A stretch of DNA of 32,277 nucleotides from Ilumatobacter sp. (GTDB lineage Bacteria > Actinomycetota > Acidimicrobiia > Acidimicrobiales > Ilumatobacteraceae), in the NCBI GenBank assembly GCA_013002175.1, contig JABDKP010000131.1, positions 1-32,277 of the forward strand, in the 5' to 3' direction. The notes under the pieces are model-generated. The model searched no databases. It was not told the origin of the DNA and was given only the letters and a program-made list of their open reading frames with translations. Below are positions 14,346-22,840 of this stretch, piece by piece. Position 1 is the stretch's first letter. Every line of letters begins with the position of its first letter. The translations under genes were made by a program, and so were the position numbers.

Positions 14346-15419
14346 ATGTTGGACCGCCTCCGCCAGGTCAGCGACGAGTACGAGACGATCGAACACCAGC
14401 TCGCCGACGCCGAGGTGCTCGCCGATCCGGCACAGCTGCGAACGTTGTCGAAGCGGTACAACGAGCTGGGCCCGGTCGTGGAGAAGTATCGGCTGTTCCT
14501 CGCTCGCACCGCCGACCGCGATGCCGCCCGCGACATGCTCACGGGCGCCTCCGGCGATGAGCGCGAGCTGCTCAATGCGGAGATCGCAGCGGCCAACGCG
14601 GAGCTCCCCGTACTCGAAGACGAGCTGCGCGAGATGATGCTGCCCGTCGACCCGCATGACGGCAAGAACGTGATCGTCGAGATCCGAGGTGCCGAGGGCG
14701 GCGAGGAAGCGAACCTGTTCGCCCGCGATCTCTACGAGATGTACGCCGCGTACGCCGATCAGCAGAAGTGGCGGCTCGACGTGTTGTCGTCGGCGCCCAG
14801 CGACATGGGCGGCCTCAACGAGATCACCTTCGAAGTGCGCGGTGACACCGCCTGGCGCAACCTCAAGTTCGAGGGCGGGCCGCACCGCGTGCAGCGGGTG
14901 CCGGTGACCGAGAGCCAGGGTCGGGTCCACACGTCGTCGGCAACGGTGACCGTGTTGCCCGAGGCTGACGAGGTCGACGTGTCGATCGACGAACGAGAGC
15001 TCGACATCGACGTCTTCCGGGCGAGTGGGCCCGGCGGGCAGAGCGTCAACACGACCGACTCGGCGGTCCGGATCACCCACCGCCCGACCGGCCTCGTCGT
15101 GTCGATGCAGGACGAACGGTCGCAGTTGCAGAACAAGGCGCGAGCGATGACGGTGCTTCGGGCGCGGCTGTACGAACTCGCCCAGCGGGAACGGGACGAG
15201 GAGATGTCGGCCGAGCGGCGGTCGCAGACCGGTGGCGGCGGACGCAGCGAGAAGATCCGGACGTACAACTTCAAGGAGAACCGGGTCACCGACCACCGCA
15301 TCGGGTTCACCCTGTACCGCCTCGCCGACGTGCTCGCCGGGGATCTGCAGCCGGTCGTCGCCGCGCTCGCCGCCGACGAACGCGCCCGGCTGCTGGCGGC
15401 AGGGCAGGGCGACGGCTGA
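14346..15419 (+). CDS. prfA: Peptide chain release factor 1
   Basis: Reads UAA and UAG in the ribosomal A site and triggers peptide release. It is 357 aa, the standard size. The stop-codon-reading tripeptide of the RF1 type is PVT at residues 186-188 (RVPVTESQGRVHTSSATV); RF2 would have SPF. The catalytic GGQ is at 230-232 (ASGPGGQSVNTTDSAV), and the glutamine is the methylation target of PrmC, encoded 5 nt downstream. The N-terminal coiled-coil domain spans roughly residues 1-95. C-terminal RTYNFKENRVTDHRIG is conserved. The ATG is preceded by a -10-like hexamer, so the mRNA may be almost leaderless. Confidence 0.97.
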   Translation: MLDRLRQVSDEYETIEHQLADAEVLADPAQLRTLSKRYNELGPVVEKYRLFLARTADRDAARDMLTGASGDERELLNAEIAAANAELPVLEDELREMMLPVDPHDGKNVIVEIRGAEGGEEANLFARDLYEMYAAYADQQKWRLDVLSSAPSDMGGLNEITFEVRGDTAWRNLKFEGGPHRVQRVPVTESQGRVHTSSATVTVLPEADEVDVSIDERELDIDVFRASGPGGQSVNTTDSAVRITHRPTGLVVSMQDERSQLQNKARAMTVLRARLYELAQRERDEEMSAERRSQTGGGGRSEKIRTYNFKENRVTDHRIGFTLYRLADVLAGDLQPVVAALAADERARLLAAGQGDG

Positions 15420-15424
15420 GCACC

Positions 15425-16291
15425 ATGCCGCACGCGCCCGACGACGCGACGACCTGGCGGGGTCTCTGGGGCGAGACGGCCGACGTGCTCGACGATCGAA
15501 CCGCTGCACGGTGGCTGTGCGAGACGGCATCGGCGACGTTCGGCGACGAGTTCCTGTCGATCCTCGACGATCCGCCGACGGTGCGCATGGTGCGCCGGTT
15601 GGACGAGATGGTGGCCCGCCATCGCACCGGCGAGCCGCTCCAGTACGTGCTCGGACACTGGTCGTTCCGGCGCTTGGACCTCGCGATCGACCGGCGCGTG
15701 CTGATTCCCCGACCGGAGACCGAGGTGGTCGCGGGCGCCGCGCTCGAGTTCGCTGCGGCCGTCGGCCCGACCCGCACCGTCGTCGATCTCGGTACCGGCT
15801 CCGGCGCGATCGGCCTCGCCCTCGCAGACGAGCTGCCGATCGTCGGCACGACGGTCTGGTTGACCGACGCGAGTGCTGACGCCCTCGACGTGGCGCGGGC
15901 CAACCTCGCCGGGATCGGCCGTTGCGCCCAGAACGTCCGGATCGCGGCCGGTTCCTGGTTCGATGCGTTGCCGCCCGACCTCCGCGCCGACGTGATCGTG
16001 TCGAACCCGCCGTATGTCGCCGACGGCAGTACCGACCTGGCGGCGTCGGTAGCGGAGTGGGAGCCGGCGGACGCGTTGCTCGGCGGCGCCGACGGGCTCG
16101 ACGACATCAGGGTCATCGTCGCCGGCGCATCCGACCATCTCCGGCCGGACGGCGCACTCGTGATCGAGATCGGCGCCGACCAGGGAGCCGCAGTCCGTCG
16201 CCTCCTCACCGATGCCGACTATGGCGACATCGAGATCCGCCCCGACCTGGCGGGACGTGATCGCATCGCGGTGGCGCGACGCCCGCGTTGA
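15425..16291 (+). CDS. prmC: Release factor glutamine methyltransferase
   Basis: N5-glutamine methyltransferase that modifies the GGQ glutamine of RF1 and RF2 using S-adenosylmethionine. It is 288 aa. The N-terminal helical domain holds the family segment TGEPLQYVLGHWSF. LIPRPETE precedes the methyltransferase fold. The SAM motif DLGTGSG is at residues 121-127, and the catalytic NPPY is at 194-197 (VSNPPYVA). It starts 5 nt after prfA and is surely co-transcribed. It converges on the TerB-like gene with only 6 nt between stops and no terminator visible. Confidence 0.95.
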   Translation: MPHAPDDATTWRGLWGETADVLDDRTAARWLCETASATFGDEFLSILDDPPTVRMVRRLDEMVARHRTGEPLQYVLGHWSFRRLDLAIDRRVLIPRPETEVVAGAALEFAAAVGPTRTVVDLGTGSGAIGLALADELPIVGTTVWLTDASADALDVARANLAGIGRCAQNVRIAAGSWFDALPPDLRADVIVSNPPYVADGSTDLAASVAEWEPADALLGGADGLDDIRVIVAGASDHLRPDGALVIEIGADQGAAVRRLLTDADYGDIEIRPDLAGRDRIAVARRPR

Positions 16292-16297
16292 AGGAGT

Positions 16298-16693
16298 TCA
16301 GCCGAAGCGCACGGCGATGTCGGCGAGGATCGAGCCTTCCTCCGGCGTGACCTCCTCGTCGACGCCGGCGACCTCGCGAGCCGCAGAGAACAGCGCCGAT
16401 CGCAGCACGCGACTGTTGATCCGCAGGTCGATGCGGTCGATCAGGTCACCGACGTGACCGCTCGCGATGGCCCGCCGCGCCGCCTCGATCGCAGGGCGCA
16501 ACGCGTCCTCGAACGAATCGCCGTCCGCCGACCACTCGGTACCGATTTCCCGGACAGTGGCGACTTCGTCGTCGGAGATCGTGTGGTCGGCGAGCATCAC
16601 CAGTGCCAGCAGTTCGAGTGCGGCCCGGTGCTCCACGTCGGCCGTCGCATGGACGGCGACGCCCCGGTACAGGTCGAGCAGACGCCGGTTCAC
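16298..16693 (-). CDS. TerB-like small helical protein
   Basis: A 131-aa all-helical protein that resembles the TerB/tellurite-resistance family, with the typical pattern LELLALVMLADHTISDDEVA near the N-terminus and DEEVTPEEGSILADIAVRFG at the end: two acidic segments about 80 residues apart. TerB folds bind metal and serve as scaffolds at the membrane; many stand-alone copies have no known link to tellurite. The frame is open far upstream (to 17212), but this lies inside the peptidase gene. The GTG at 16693 overlaps the peptidase stop (GTGA), which fixes the start well. It is the last gene of a minus-strand unit with the nucleoside hydrolase and the peptidase. Confidence 0.75.
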   Translation of the reverse strand: MNRRLLDLYRGVAVHATADVEHRAALELLALVMLADHTISDDEVATVREIGTEWSADGDSFEDALRPAIEAARRAIASGHVGDLIDRIDLRINSRVLRSALFSAAREVAGVDEEVTPEEGSILADIAVRFG

Positions 16694-18900
16694 GACGACA
16701 TCGCCGATGCCGTCGTGGTCGTCGCGGTCGCCGGTCGGCCGACTGATGCGTCCGGCGTGGCCAGCGACCGGCGCAGAAAGTCGAGCTGATGCAGGAGCAG
16801 GTTCTCCGCGACGTCTTCCTGGGGCGTCATGTGCGTGACGCCGACGAGCGGCAGCACTTCGTGCGGGCGGCCTGCGGCGAGCAGCGCGGACGACAGCCGG
16901 AGCGTGTGCGCGGCGACGACGTTGTCGTCGGCCAGTCCGTGAATCAGCAGCAGCGGGCGGGTGAGCGCACCGGCGAGCGGGAGGAGCGAACTCGCGTCGT
17001 ACTGCTCGGGTTGCGTCGCCGGATCGCCGAGGTACCGCTCGGTGTAGTGCGTGTCGTACAGCCGCCACTCGGTCACGGGCGCGCCCGCAATCGCGGCGTG
17101 GAACACATCCGGTCTGCGCAGGACGGCGAGCGCGGCGAGGTAGCCGCCGTAGCTCCAGCCACGGATCGCCACCCGGCTCAGATCGAGCGATGCCGAACCG
17201 CCCGCGACGCACTCGAGCGCCTCGACCTGATCGGTGAGCGGGGCGGTCGCGAGGTCACCGTGGATCGCCCGCTCCCACGCCGAGCCGCGTCCGGGTGTCC
17301 CTCTGCCGTCGGCCACGACGACGGCGAAGCCCTGGTCGGCGAACCACTGCGACGTCAGGTACGCGTCGTGGGCCCGGGTGACGCGCTGACCGTGCGGCCC
17401 GCCGTAGGGGTCGAGCAGCACGGGGAGCGGGGTGCCGTCGTGATCGTGGGGCAGCAGGAGGGCTGCGTGGAGGCCGTGCTGCTCGGACGTGAAGAACTCG
17501 ATGTTGGGAGTCACGAGGGGCCGCTGCGCCGACGTCGCGATCACGTGCCCCGCACGGGTCGTCGTGTGCGTGCCCGGCTCGTCGAGCGTCGCCGTCCGCA
17601 TCACGATCGTGTCACCGCCGACGGCGGCGTTGTGCACTCCCGGCTCGTCGGTGAGCGCGACGAGCGCGCCGTCGGCGTGACGTTGCCAGACATGGATCGA
17701 CGTTGCGTCGTCCACGGGGTTCGCCTGGAACGTGATCGTGCCACGGCCGGTCGCCACCACCGCCCGCACCTGGAGTTCCGGGGGAGTGATCGGCTCGTCG
17801 TCCACCAGCAGCCGGCGTACACCGTCGCGGTCCGCGGCCGTGAGCAGCGCGCCGTCCTCGAGCAGTCGGGGGACCCCCGGCACGAGTTCGACCCACGCAT
17901 CGTCGTAGTCGTGCGCGAGCACTTCGCTCTCGCCGGTGATCTCGTCGACGCGCAGCGTCATCGTGCCGCGCTGGTCGCGCGACTGCACGAGCATCAGGAG
18001 GCCGCGGGGCGTCCAGTCGACCGAGGCGATGTACGGGAAGAATTCGTGATCCCACTCGACGTCGACGCGCGAGCCGTTCAAACCGAGGAGGTGCAGCGAC
18101 ACCTCCGGGTTGGCTTCGCCGGCGGCCGGATAGCGCAGGGTCGTCGCGGAGCGTTCGGGGTGCGCAGGGTCGGCGATCACCCACTCTGCCACCGGTGACG
18201 TGTCGACGCGGCAGGCCGCGATCGTCGTGCCGTCCGGGCTCCACCAGTAGCCGCGGAAGCGGTGCATCTCCTCCGCCGCGATGAAGTCGGCGCTGCCCCA
18301 CGACACGGTGTCGGACTCATCGGGATCATCACCGGCGAGCACCCGCCACGTTCCGTCGAGCTCGCCGATGCAGAGGAGACGGCCGCTGACGTAGGCGATG
18401 CGGCGCGCGAGCGGATCAGGCCGGGGGTCGAACACGGGGCCGGCGACCGCGAGGGGGCGCGCCAGCCCGGTCAGGAGGCCGGCGACGAAGAGTCGTCCCG
18501 CCAGCGGGAAGGCGACGACCTGTCCGGCCGGGTCGGTGGCATAGCTCGTGATGCCGTCCGCCGCCTCCCGGGTGCGTTCGCGACGAGCGCGCTCGGCCGC
18601 CGGGAGGTCGTGGTCGGTGTCGCCGAGCAGCGCGCGTGGGTCGCCGACGATCCGTTCCACGCCCGTCGGGACGTCGAGCACCCACAGCGAATTGACCGGA
18701 TCGGTGCCGCCGGCGCTGCGCAGGAACACGACGCGTTCGCCGTCGGCGGAGACCTCGACATTGCGCGGCGCCCCCAGCGTGAACCGCTGCGTGCGGGCCT
18801 GCTGGCGGAGAAACGTGTCGAGGTGTGCAGCGTCGTCGCGGGCCGGTGCACCATCGCCGGCGGTGCGGCCGTCTCCCGAACGGTCATCGAGGTCGCTCAC
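16690..18900 (-). CDS. S9 prolyl oligopeptidase family (DPP IV-type) peptidase
   Basis: 736-aa serine peptidase with an N-terminal beta-propeller (DPP IV N-terminal type) and a C-terminal alpha/beta-hydrolase domain. A double Glu at 210-211 (AAEEMHRFRGYWWSPDG) is the DPP IV-type clamp for the free N-terminus of the substrate. The catalytic triad is S583 in GWSYGGY, D658 in HGLADDNV and H690 in GVTHMTP. It should release N-terminal dipeptides, probably Xaa-Pro. No signal peptide is visible from GTG 18900, so it looks cytoplasmic. The frame is open to 18981, but GTG 18900 lies 7 nt after a -10-like TAGGCT on the minus strand. The TerB-like start overlaps its stop. Confidence 0.9.
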   Translation of the reverse strand: MSDLDDRSGDGRTAGDGAPARDDAAHLDTFLRQQARTQRFTLGAPRNVEVSADGERVVFLRSAGGTDPVNSLWVLDVPTGVERIVGDPRALLGDTDHDLPAAERARRERTREAADGITSYATDPAGQVVAFPLAGRLFVAGLLTGLARPLAVAGPVFDPRPDPLARRIAYVSGRLLCIGELDGTWRVLAGDDPDESDTVSWGSADFIAAEEMHRFRGYWWSPDGTTIAACRVDTSPVAEWVIADPAHPERSATTLRYPAAGEANPEVSLHLLGLNGSRVDVEWDHEFFPYIASVDWTPRGLLMLVQSRDQRGTMTLRVDEITGESEVLAHDYDDAWVELVPGVPRLLEDGALLTAADRDGVRRLLVDDEPITPPELQVRAVVATGRGTITFQANPVDDATSIHVWQRHADGALVALTDEPGVHNAAVGGDTIVMRTATLDEPGTHTTTRAGHVIATSAQRPLVTPNIEFFTSEQHGLHAALLLPHDHDGTPLPVLLDPYGGPHGQRVTRAHDAYLTSQWFADQGFAVVVADGRGTPGRGSAWERAIHGDLATAPLTDQVEALECVAGGSASLDLSRVAIRGWSYGGYLAALAVLRRPDVFHAAIAGAPVTEWRLYDTHYTERYLGDPATQPEQYDASSLLPLAGALTRPLLLIHGLADDNVVAAHTLRLSSALLAAGRPHEVLPLVGVTHMTPQEDVAENLLLHQLDFLRRSLATPDASVGRPATATTTTASAMSS

Positions 18901-18907
18901 CGGTCCA

Positions 18908-18913
18908 AGCCTA
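18908..18913 (-). promoter_or_regulatory. Putative -10 element (leaderless) of the S9 peptidase
   Basis: On the minus strand TAGGCT ends 7 nt before the GTG at 18900, within the 55-nt gap after the nucleoside hydrolase gene. The peptidase could thus be transcribed on its own as well as from upstream. Confidence 0.45.
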
Positions 18914-18955
18914 CGGAGCCCGGCGCACACCGGGCGTGACCCGCGCGCCCCGCCG

Positions 18956-19933
18956 TCAGGTCGTGAAGTGGGTGATCGCATCGAGGATCAGCTCGAACGC
19001 CGTGTCGGCGTCGACCGACGTGAGCACGGTGCAGTTCGGGGCGGGGCGCGAGCGGAGCAGGCGCTCGTCGATCACGGTCATCCCCCTCGTCAACACGCCG
19101 TGCGTCTCGACGTCGACGCGGCGCCGGACCGACCCGAACACGTCCGGGTGGGTGATCGCGAGCACGGCGAGCGGATCGTGGACGGCGCCACCGAGCAGGG
19201 CGCCGTCGTCATGACGTTCGCGGTAGATCGCGGAGAAGAACACCATCAGGTCGGCGAGCACGGTCGCCAACGCGCCTGCCGCGGCGCGGACCCGCTCGAC
19301 CCGCTCGGCGGTGGCGAGGAACTGGTGGGTGACGTCGAGCCCGGCCATCGTCAGGTCGACGCCGGAGTCGAAGACGACGTGGGCCGCTTCGGGGTCGGCC
19401 CAGATGTTGAACTCACCCGTCGCCGTGCGGTTTCCGAACGACCCTCCGCCCATCAGCGAGACGCCGCGAACCCGGTCGATGATGTCGGGTGCGATGCGCA
19501 TCGCGAGCGCGATGTTCGTCAGCGGCCCGGTCGGCACCAGCCACACGTCCTCGGTCGAGCGGACGGTGGCGGCGATGAAGCGCGCGGCGTCGGTGCCGTC
19601 GAGGGGCGTCGTCGGCGCAGGCAGGTCGGCGCCGTCGAGACCGCTCGACCCGTGGACGTCGACCGCGAACACCGGGTCCCGGACGAGCGGCCTCGCGGCC
19701 CCGGAATGAACGGGCACGTCGATGCCGAGCAGGTCCCGCATCACCAGCGCGTTGTGTGTCGTGCGTTCCAGTGGGGCGTTGCCGGCGACGGTCGTGATGC
19801 CGACGAGGTCCGTGTGGCGGGCCGCCGTGACGATGGCGATCGCGTCGTCGTGGCCCGGGTCGCAGTCGAGCAGCACCGTCGGGCGACTCGGCGGCGGCGA
19901 TGACGATGGCGCGTCCGGCATGACCGCGAGCAT
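18956..19933 (-). CDS. Nucleoside hydrolase (IunH family)
   Basis: Inosine-uridine-preferring type N-ribohydrolase that splits nucleosides into base and ribose. It is 325 aa from ATG 19933. The calcium-binding aspartate cluster is intact: LLDCDPGHDDA with D23, D25, D29 and D30. GITTVAGNAPLERTTHNA, WLVPTGPLTNIALA and GEFNIWADPEAA are further family segments. The start could also be ATG 19921; 19933 is preferred because GGGA lies 6 nt upstream, but the choice is open. Substrate preference cannot be read from sequence. It stands at the head of a minus-strand group with the peptidase and TerB-like genes and diverges from the lipoprotein gene with just 26 nt between starts. Confidence 0.88.
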   Translation of the reverse strand: MLAVMPDAPSSSPPPSRPTVLLDCDPGHDDAIAIVTAARHTDLVGITTVAGNAPLERTTHNALVMRDLLGIDVPVHSGAARPLVRDPVFAVDVHGSSGLDGADLPAPTTPLDGTDAARFIAATVRSTEDVWLVPTGPLTNIALAMRIAPDIIDRVRGVSLMGGGSFGNRTATGEFNIWADPEAAHVVFDSGVDLTMAGLDVTHQFLATAERVERVRAAAGALATVLADLMVFFSAIYRERHDDGALLGGAVHDPLAVLAITHPDVFGSVRRRVDVETHGVLTRGMTVIDERLLRSRPAPNCTVLTSVDADTAFELILDAITHFTT

Positions 19934-19959
19934 GCCATTTCCCGGGCCACACTGTTCCC

Positions 19960-20760
19960 ATGCACCACCGCGTTCGCCGCACCGCCACCGCAGCGATTGC
20001 GGCGCTGCTCGTGGTCGCCGGATGCTCGTCTGCCGATGACGCGGGCGACGGCGCAACGCTCGAGTCGACCCCGGCCGTCCCCGCGACGAGCGCCGCCCCG
20101 GACTTCGTGCGCAACTCCGGCGAGGTGACAGTCGGCGGCAGCGAGGGCGAGGGTGACGTGTCGGTCGCGGCGACCGAGTCCGCGACCACGATCGCCGTGA
20201 TCCCCGACACCGGCGTACCGGGGATCGAGAGCGACGACGACTTCTGTCGTGCGTGGAGCGAGTTCGCCGGCAGCTTCCAGGCGTTGGGGATCGCGTCGGC
20301 GATCGGCGATCCCGCCGCCGCGTATCGGCTCGAGGTGCTGGCCTCGGCCGCGGTGGTGGCGGCGGCCGCCGACCTGGGCGCCACGCTGCCGGAGGCGATC
20401 GAAGGCGAGCGGGCGGCGCTGATCGACGAGTTCGCCGGCCCCTTCGTGCGGCGCGCGGAACGGGCACAGCTCGAACTCCGCAACGCCGGCATCGAGGACC
20501 TCGATGCGATCCGCGTGAGTTGGCTCGAGCAGCTCGCCACCAGCGGCGTCGACGATCCGGAGATGATCGTCAGCCTGCCCGCGGGCGTCGACGGTGAGGC
20601 GGTCGACGCGGCGGTCGACGCGTTCGCCGCCGCGGTGCCGCGGATCGCCGAGGACCCGAGCCTGATCACCGCGGCTGCGATCCCGCAGACCGAAGCCCAC
20701 CTCGCGGCGAACTGTCCCGATCAGGGGGTCCTCGGTGGCAACGACGTCATCTCGTCGTGA
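19960..20760 (+). CDS. Putative lipoprotein of unknown function
   Basis: A 266-aa secreted protein. A basic start (MHHRVRRT) and hydrophobic run lead to a lipobox LVVAGCSS, with the lipidated cysteine at about residue 22. Residues ~23-85 are Ala/Thr/Ser/Asp-rich and disordered, as is usual for a linker. The folded part (from about 88) is helical and acidic, and includes DDDFCRAWSEFAGSFQ with a second cysteine and HLAANCPDQGV with a third; these two could form a disulphide. I recognise no family. Its stop lies 3 nt from the stop of the convergent thiolase-like gene. A CACACT hexamer 6 nt before the ATG is a weak -10 candidate. Confidence 0.75.
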   Translation: MHHRVRRTATAAIAALLVVAGCSSADDAGDGATLESTPAVPATSAAPDFVRNSGEVTVGGSEGEGDVSVAATESATTIAVIPDTGVPGIESDDDFCRAWSEFAGSFQALGIASAIGDPAAAYRLEVLASAAVVAAAADLGATLPEAIEGERAALIDEFAGPFVRRAERAQLELRNAGIEDLDAIRVSWLEQLATSGVDDPEMIVSLPAGVDGEAVDAAVDAFAAAVPRIAEDPSLITAAAIPQTEAHLAANCPDQGVLGGNDVISS

Positions 20761-20763
20761 ACG

Positions 20764-22260
20764 TCAGATGATCAGGGCACCGTCGGCGGTCAGGTCGACG
20801 CCGACGCCGACCCATTCGCCGTCGCACATCGCGGCGGCGACGGCAGCGTCGTCGGACGTGCCCCATGCGCGCCGCCCGTCGGCGAGCAGGCAGGAGGCCA
20901 GCGCAGTCTCTGGCACCCCGTCTCGGGTGAACATCACGGAGTACGCCTCGACAGTCGCGGCGCCGGCGGCGTCGGCAGGGGCGGCGAGCACACGGCGCGG
21001 CAGCACGTCGACAGCCGCCTGAGGCGACTCGTGGCGGAACGCCGCCGTCGGCGGGTCCGTCGAGTACACGCCGAACGCGTGCTTCGTCGCGTAGCCCCCG
21101 TTCGCCCACACGAACCCGTGCTCGCCGGACTGCTCACGCAGATCGTCGACGACCGTGGCGATTGCGTGCATCACGTAGTTGTTCCAGGGCCCGCCGGCGA
21201 ATGTCAGCCCGCCCGTTCGCGACCACTGACGGCCGAGGTCGACGCCGAGCGATTCGGCGCCCAGCTGGACCGCCGACGGGAAGCACGAGTACAGGTCGAT
21301 CACAGCGACGTCGTCGATGTCGACGCCGGCGTTGGCCAGCGCCAGACGGCCGCCCAGTCGCACTGCCGGCGTCTGCGCGAACGTCTCGCGGTGCGACACG
21401 AAGGGATGCTCGTGGGAGTCGGTGCCGGCGTGCGGGAACACCCACCGGTCGCGTGGGACGCCCATCTGCGCTGCGGCCTCGACCGAGCACATGATGATCG
21501 CCGCGCCCATGTCGACGTCGTTGTTCGAGTTCATCAGCTTCGGGTAGGGGAAGCCGATCATCCGGTTGCTGTCCGAGATCGTGATGATCTCGTCGGCGGT
21601 CTTCGCCTCGCGGATCCACGCGTGCGGATTGGCCGCTGCCACCTCGCTGAGCCCCGCATAGAGCTCGCCGAGGAACCGCTGGTGTTCGGCGACGGTCCGA
21701 TCGGCGGCGGCCCGCAGCGCGGTCTCGAACATCGGGTAGATCTGAACCGGCATCACCAGCCCGCGCGCGGTTTCCTCGGGCAGGTTCATGTCCAGTGCCT
21801 TACCGATCACCCGTGGCCGGTCGTCGTCCGGGGCCTTCGCCCAGTCGAGCGTGGCGCCGGTCCGGCGAGCGCGCATGAACGTCTTGAACGCCTCGCCCCC
21901 GGCGAGGATCGCGACATCGACCGATCCGTCGAGGATCTCCGTCGCGGTGACGTTGACCAGCGACTGTGGGCTGTTGCCCCCACTGGTCGTCTCGGCGAGC
22001 TCGACGCCCGACTGGTCGTCGCCGCCGAGTCGCAGGCGCCGTGCGAGGAACCGCGGCGCATTGCGATATCTCCACCCGATCACGTTGACGACGCGCACGG
22101 AGTCCGCCGCCGGCGGCCCGTCGAGGCCGGCGTCCGCAGCGGCTGCGAGGACGGCCTGCTCCATCAGCGCGACGGGTTCCAGGGCATCGTCGATGCCGTC
22201 GGCGCGATGGTTGTACTGGCCGACCCCGACGATCACCGGGGTCCGCGGGTCCAAGCTCAC
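20764..22260 (-). CDS. Thiolase-like protein (TLP1/acetyl-CoA acetyltransferase-like)
   Basis: 498 aa with the thiolase fold plus a C-terminal extra domain (about residues 415-498), the architecture of mycobacterial thiolase-like protein type 1. It begins with the thiolase strand TPVIVGVGQ. The usual catalytic residues are not recognisable: where thiolases have the nucleophilic Cys there is TTSGGNSPQ (N96-Q99); the GHP histidine is replaced in AGGPWNN (G356-G357-P358); and the CxG segment reads WANGG. YSCF at C326 is in the place of the NEAF/HDCF motif. Thiolysis is therefore doubtful, and a CoA-ester or lipid-binding role is possible. GTG 22260 is supported by a -10-like TATGGT 6 nt upstream. 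The frame is open to 22383. Confidence 0.85.
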   Translation of the reverse strand: MSLDPRTPVIVGVGQYNHRADGIDDALEPVALMEQAVLAAAADAGLDGPPAADSVRVVNVIGWRYRNAPRFLARRLRLGGDDQSGVELAETTSGGNSPQSLVNVTATEILDGSVDVAILAGGEAFKTFMRARRTGATLDWAKAPDDDRPRVIGKALDMNLPEETARGLVMPVQIYPMFETALRAAADRTVAEHQRFLGELYAGLSEVAAANPHAWIREAKTADEIITISDSNRMIGFPYPKLMNSNNDVDMGAAIIMCSVEAAAQMGVPRDRWVFPHAGTDSHEHPFVSHRETFAQTPAVRLGGRLALANAGVDIDDVAVIDLYSCFPSAVQLGAESLGVDLGRQWSRTGGLTFAGGPWNNYVMHAIATVVDDLREQSGEHGFVWANGGYATKHAFGVYSTDPPTAAFRHESPQAAVDVLPRRVLAAPADAAGAATVEAYSVMFTRDGVPETALASCLLADGRRAWGTSDDAAVAAAMCDGEWVGVGVDLTADGALII

Positions 22261-22266
22261 GCGATG

Positions 22267-22272
22267 ACCATA
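22267..22272 (-). promoter_or_regulatory. Putative -10 element (leaderless) of the thiolase-like gene
   Basis: TATGGT on the minus strand ends 6 nt before the GTG at 22260. It lies in the 107-nt divergent region shared with rpiB. Confidence 0.5.
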
Positions 22273-22332
22273 GAGATCACCGTGGCGGATGCCCCAAGCG
22301 GGGCCTCGCAGACGTTTCGTCAACGCGTGAGC

Positions 22333-22350
22333 GTCCGCTGCGGCGCGGAC
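22333..22350. promoter_or_regulatory. Palindrome over the rpiB -35 region
   Basis: GTCCGC (22333-22338), loop TGCGGC, GCGGAC (22345-22350). It ends 3 nt before the rpiB -10 hexamer, so a protein bound here would block polymerase. It could also be a chance GC palindrome. A second short one, GCCCC/GGGGC, is at 22291-22304. Confidence 0.3.
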
Positions 22351-22353
22351 TTC

Positions 22354-22359
22354 TACACT
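22354..22359 (+). promoter_or_regulatory. Putative -10 element (leaderless) of rpiB
   Basis: TACACT ends 8 nt before the rpiB ATG. It is the same hexamer as before rpmE. No -35 consensus is seen. Confidence 0.5.
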
Positions 22360-22367
22360 CGACCGCG

Positions 22368-22814
22368 ATGGCACGCATCGCAATCGGCTCCGATCACGCT
22401 GGGTACGACCTGAAGCAGCATCTCATCGCACTGTTGAACGACGCGGGCCACGACGTCGATGATCAGGGCACGCACTCCACCGAGTCCGTCGACTACCCGG
22501 CGATCTGCGCCGGAGTCGGCCGGACGGTCCGCGACGGCGACGCCGACTTCGGCATCGTGCTCGGTGGCAGCGGCCAAGGCGAACAGCTCGCGGCGAACAA
22601 GGTCCGTGGCGTCCGTGCCGCGCTGTGCAACTGCCTCTACACCGCCCGGATGGCGCGGGAGCACAACGACGCGAACGTCCTGTCGATGGGCGCCCGGGTC
22701 GTCGGCACGGGCGTCGCCGAGGAGGTCGTCTCCATCTTCCTGTCCACCGGCTTCGAAGGTGGCCGCCACGCCCGCCGCGTCGACCAACTGATCGAACTCG
22801 AATCCAACTTCTAG
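22368..22814 (+). CDS. rpiB: Ribose-5-phosphate isomerase B
   Basis: Interconverts ribose 5-phosphate and ribulose 5-phosphate in the pentose phosphate pathway. It is 148 aa, the standard size. N-terminal [13 protein letters not shown] holds the Asp-His pair (D9, H10). The active-site loop reads [20 protein letters not shown] with E72, which matches the Glu used as base by the mycobacterial enzyme, instead of the Cys of the E. coli type. [20 protein letters not shown] is the conserved C-terminal half. glyA begins 26 nt downstream and is probably co-transcribed. An almost leaderless start is suggested by the TACACT hexamer. Confidence 0.95.
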   Translation: MARIAIGSDHAGYDLKQHLIALLNDAGHDVDDQGTHSTESVDYPAICAGVGRTVRDGDADFGIVLGGSGQGEQLAANKVRGVRAALCNCLYTARMAREHNDANVLSMGARVVGTGVAEEVVSIFLSTGFEGGRHARRVDQLIELESNF

Positions 22815-22840
22815 ACGTCACCCGACAGTCAGGAACCACG

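Noticed and set aside
16694-17212. Extension of the TerB-like frame upstream to 17212
   Set aside because: This part is read in another frame of the S9 peptidase and is Arg/Pro-rich nonsense. The GTGA overlap at 16693 gives a clear start.
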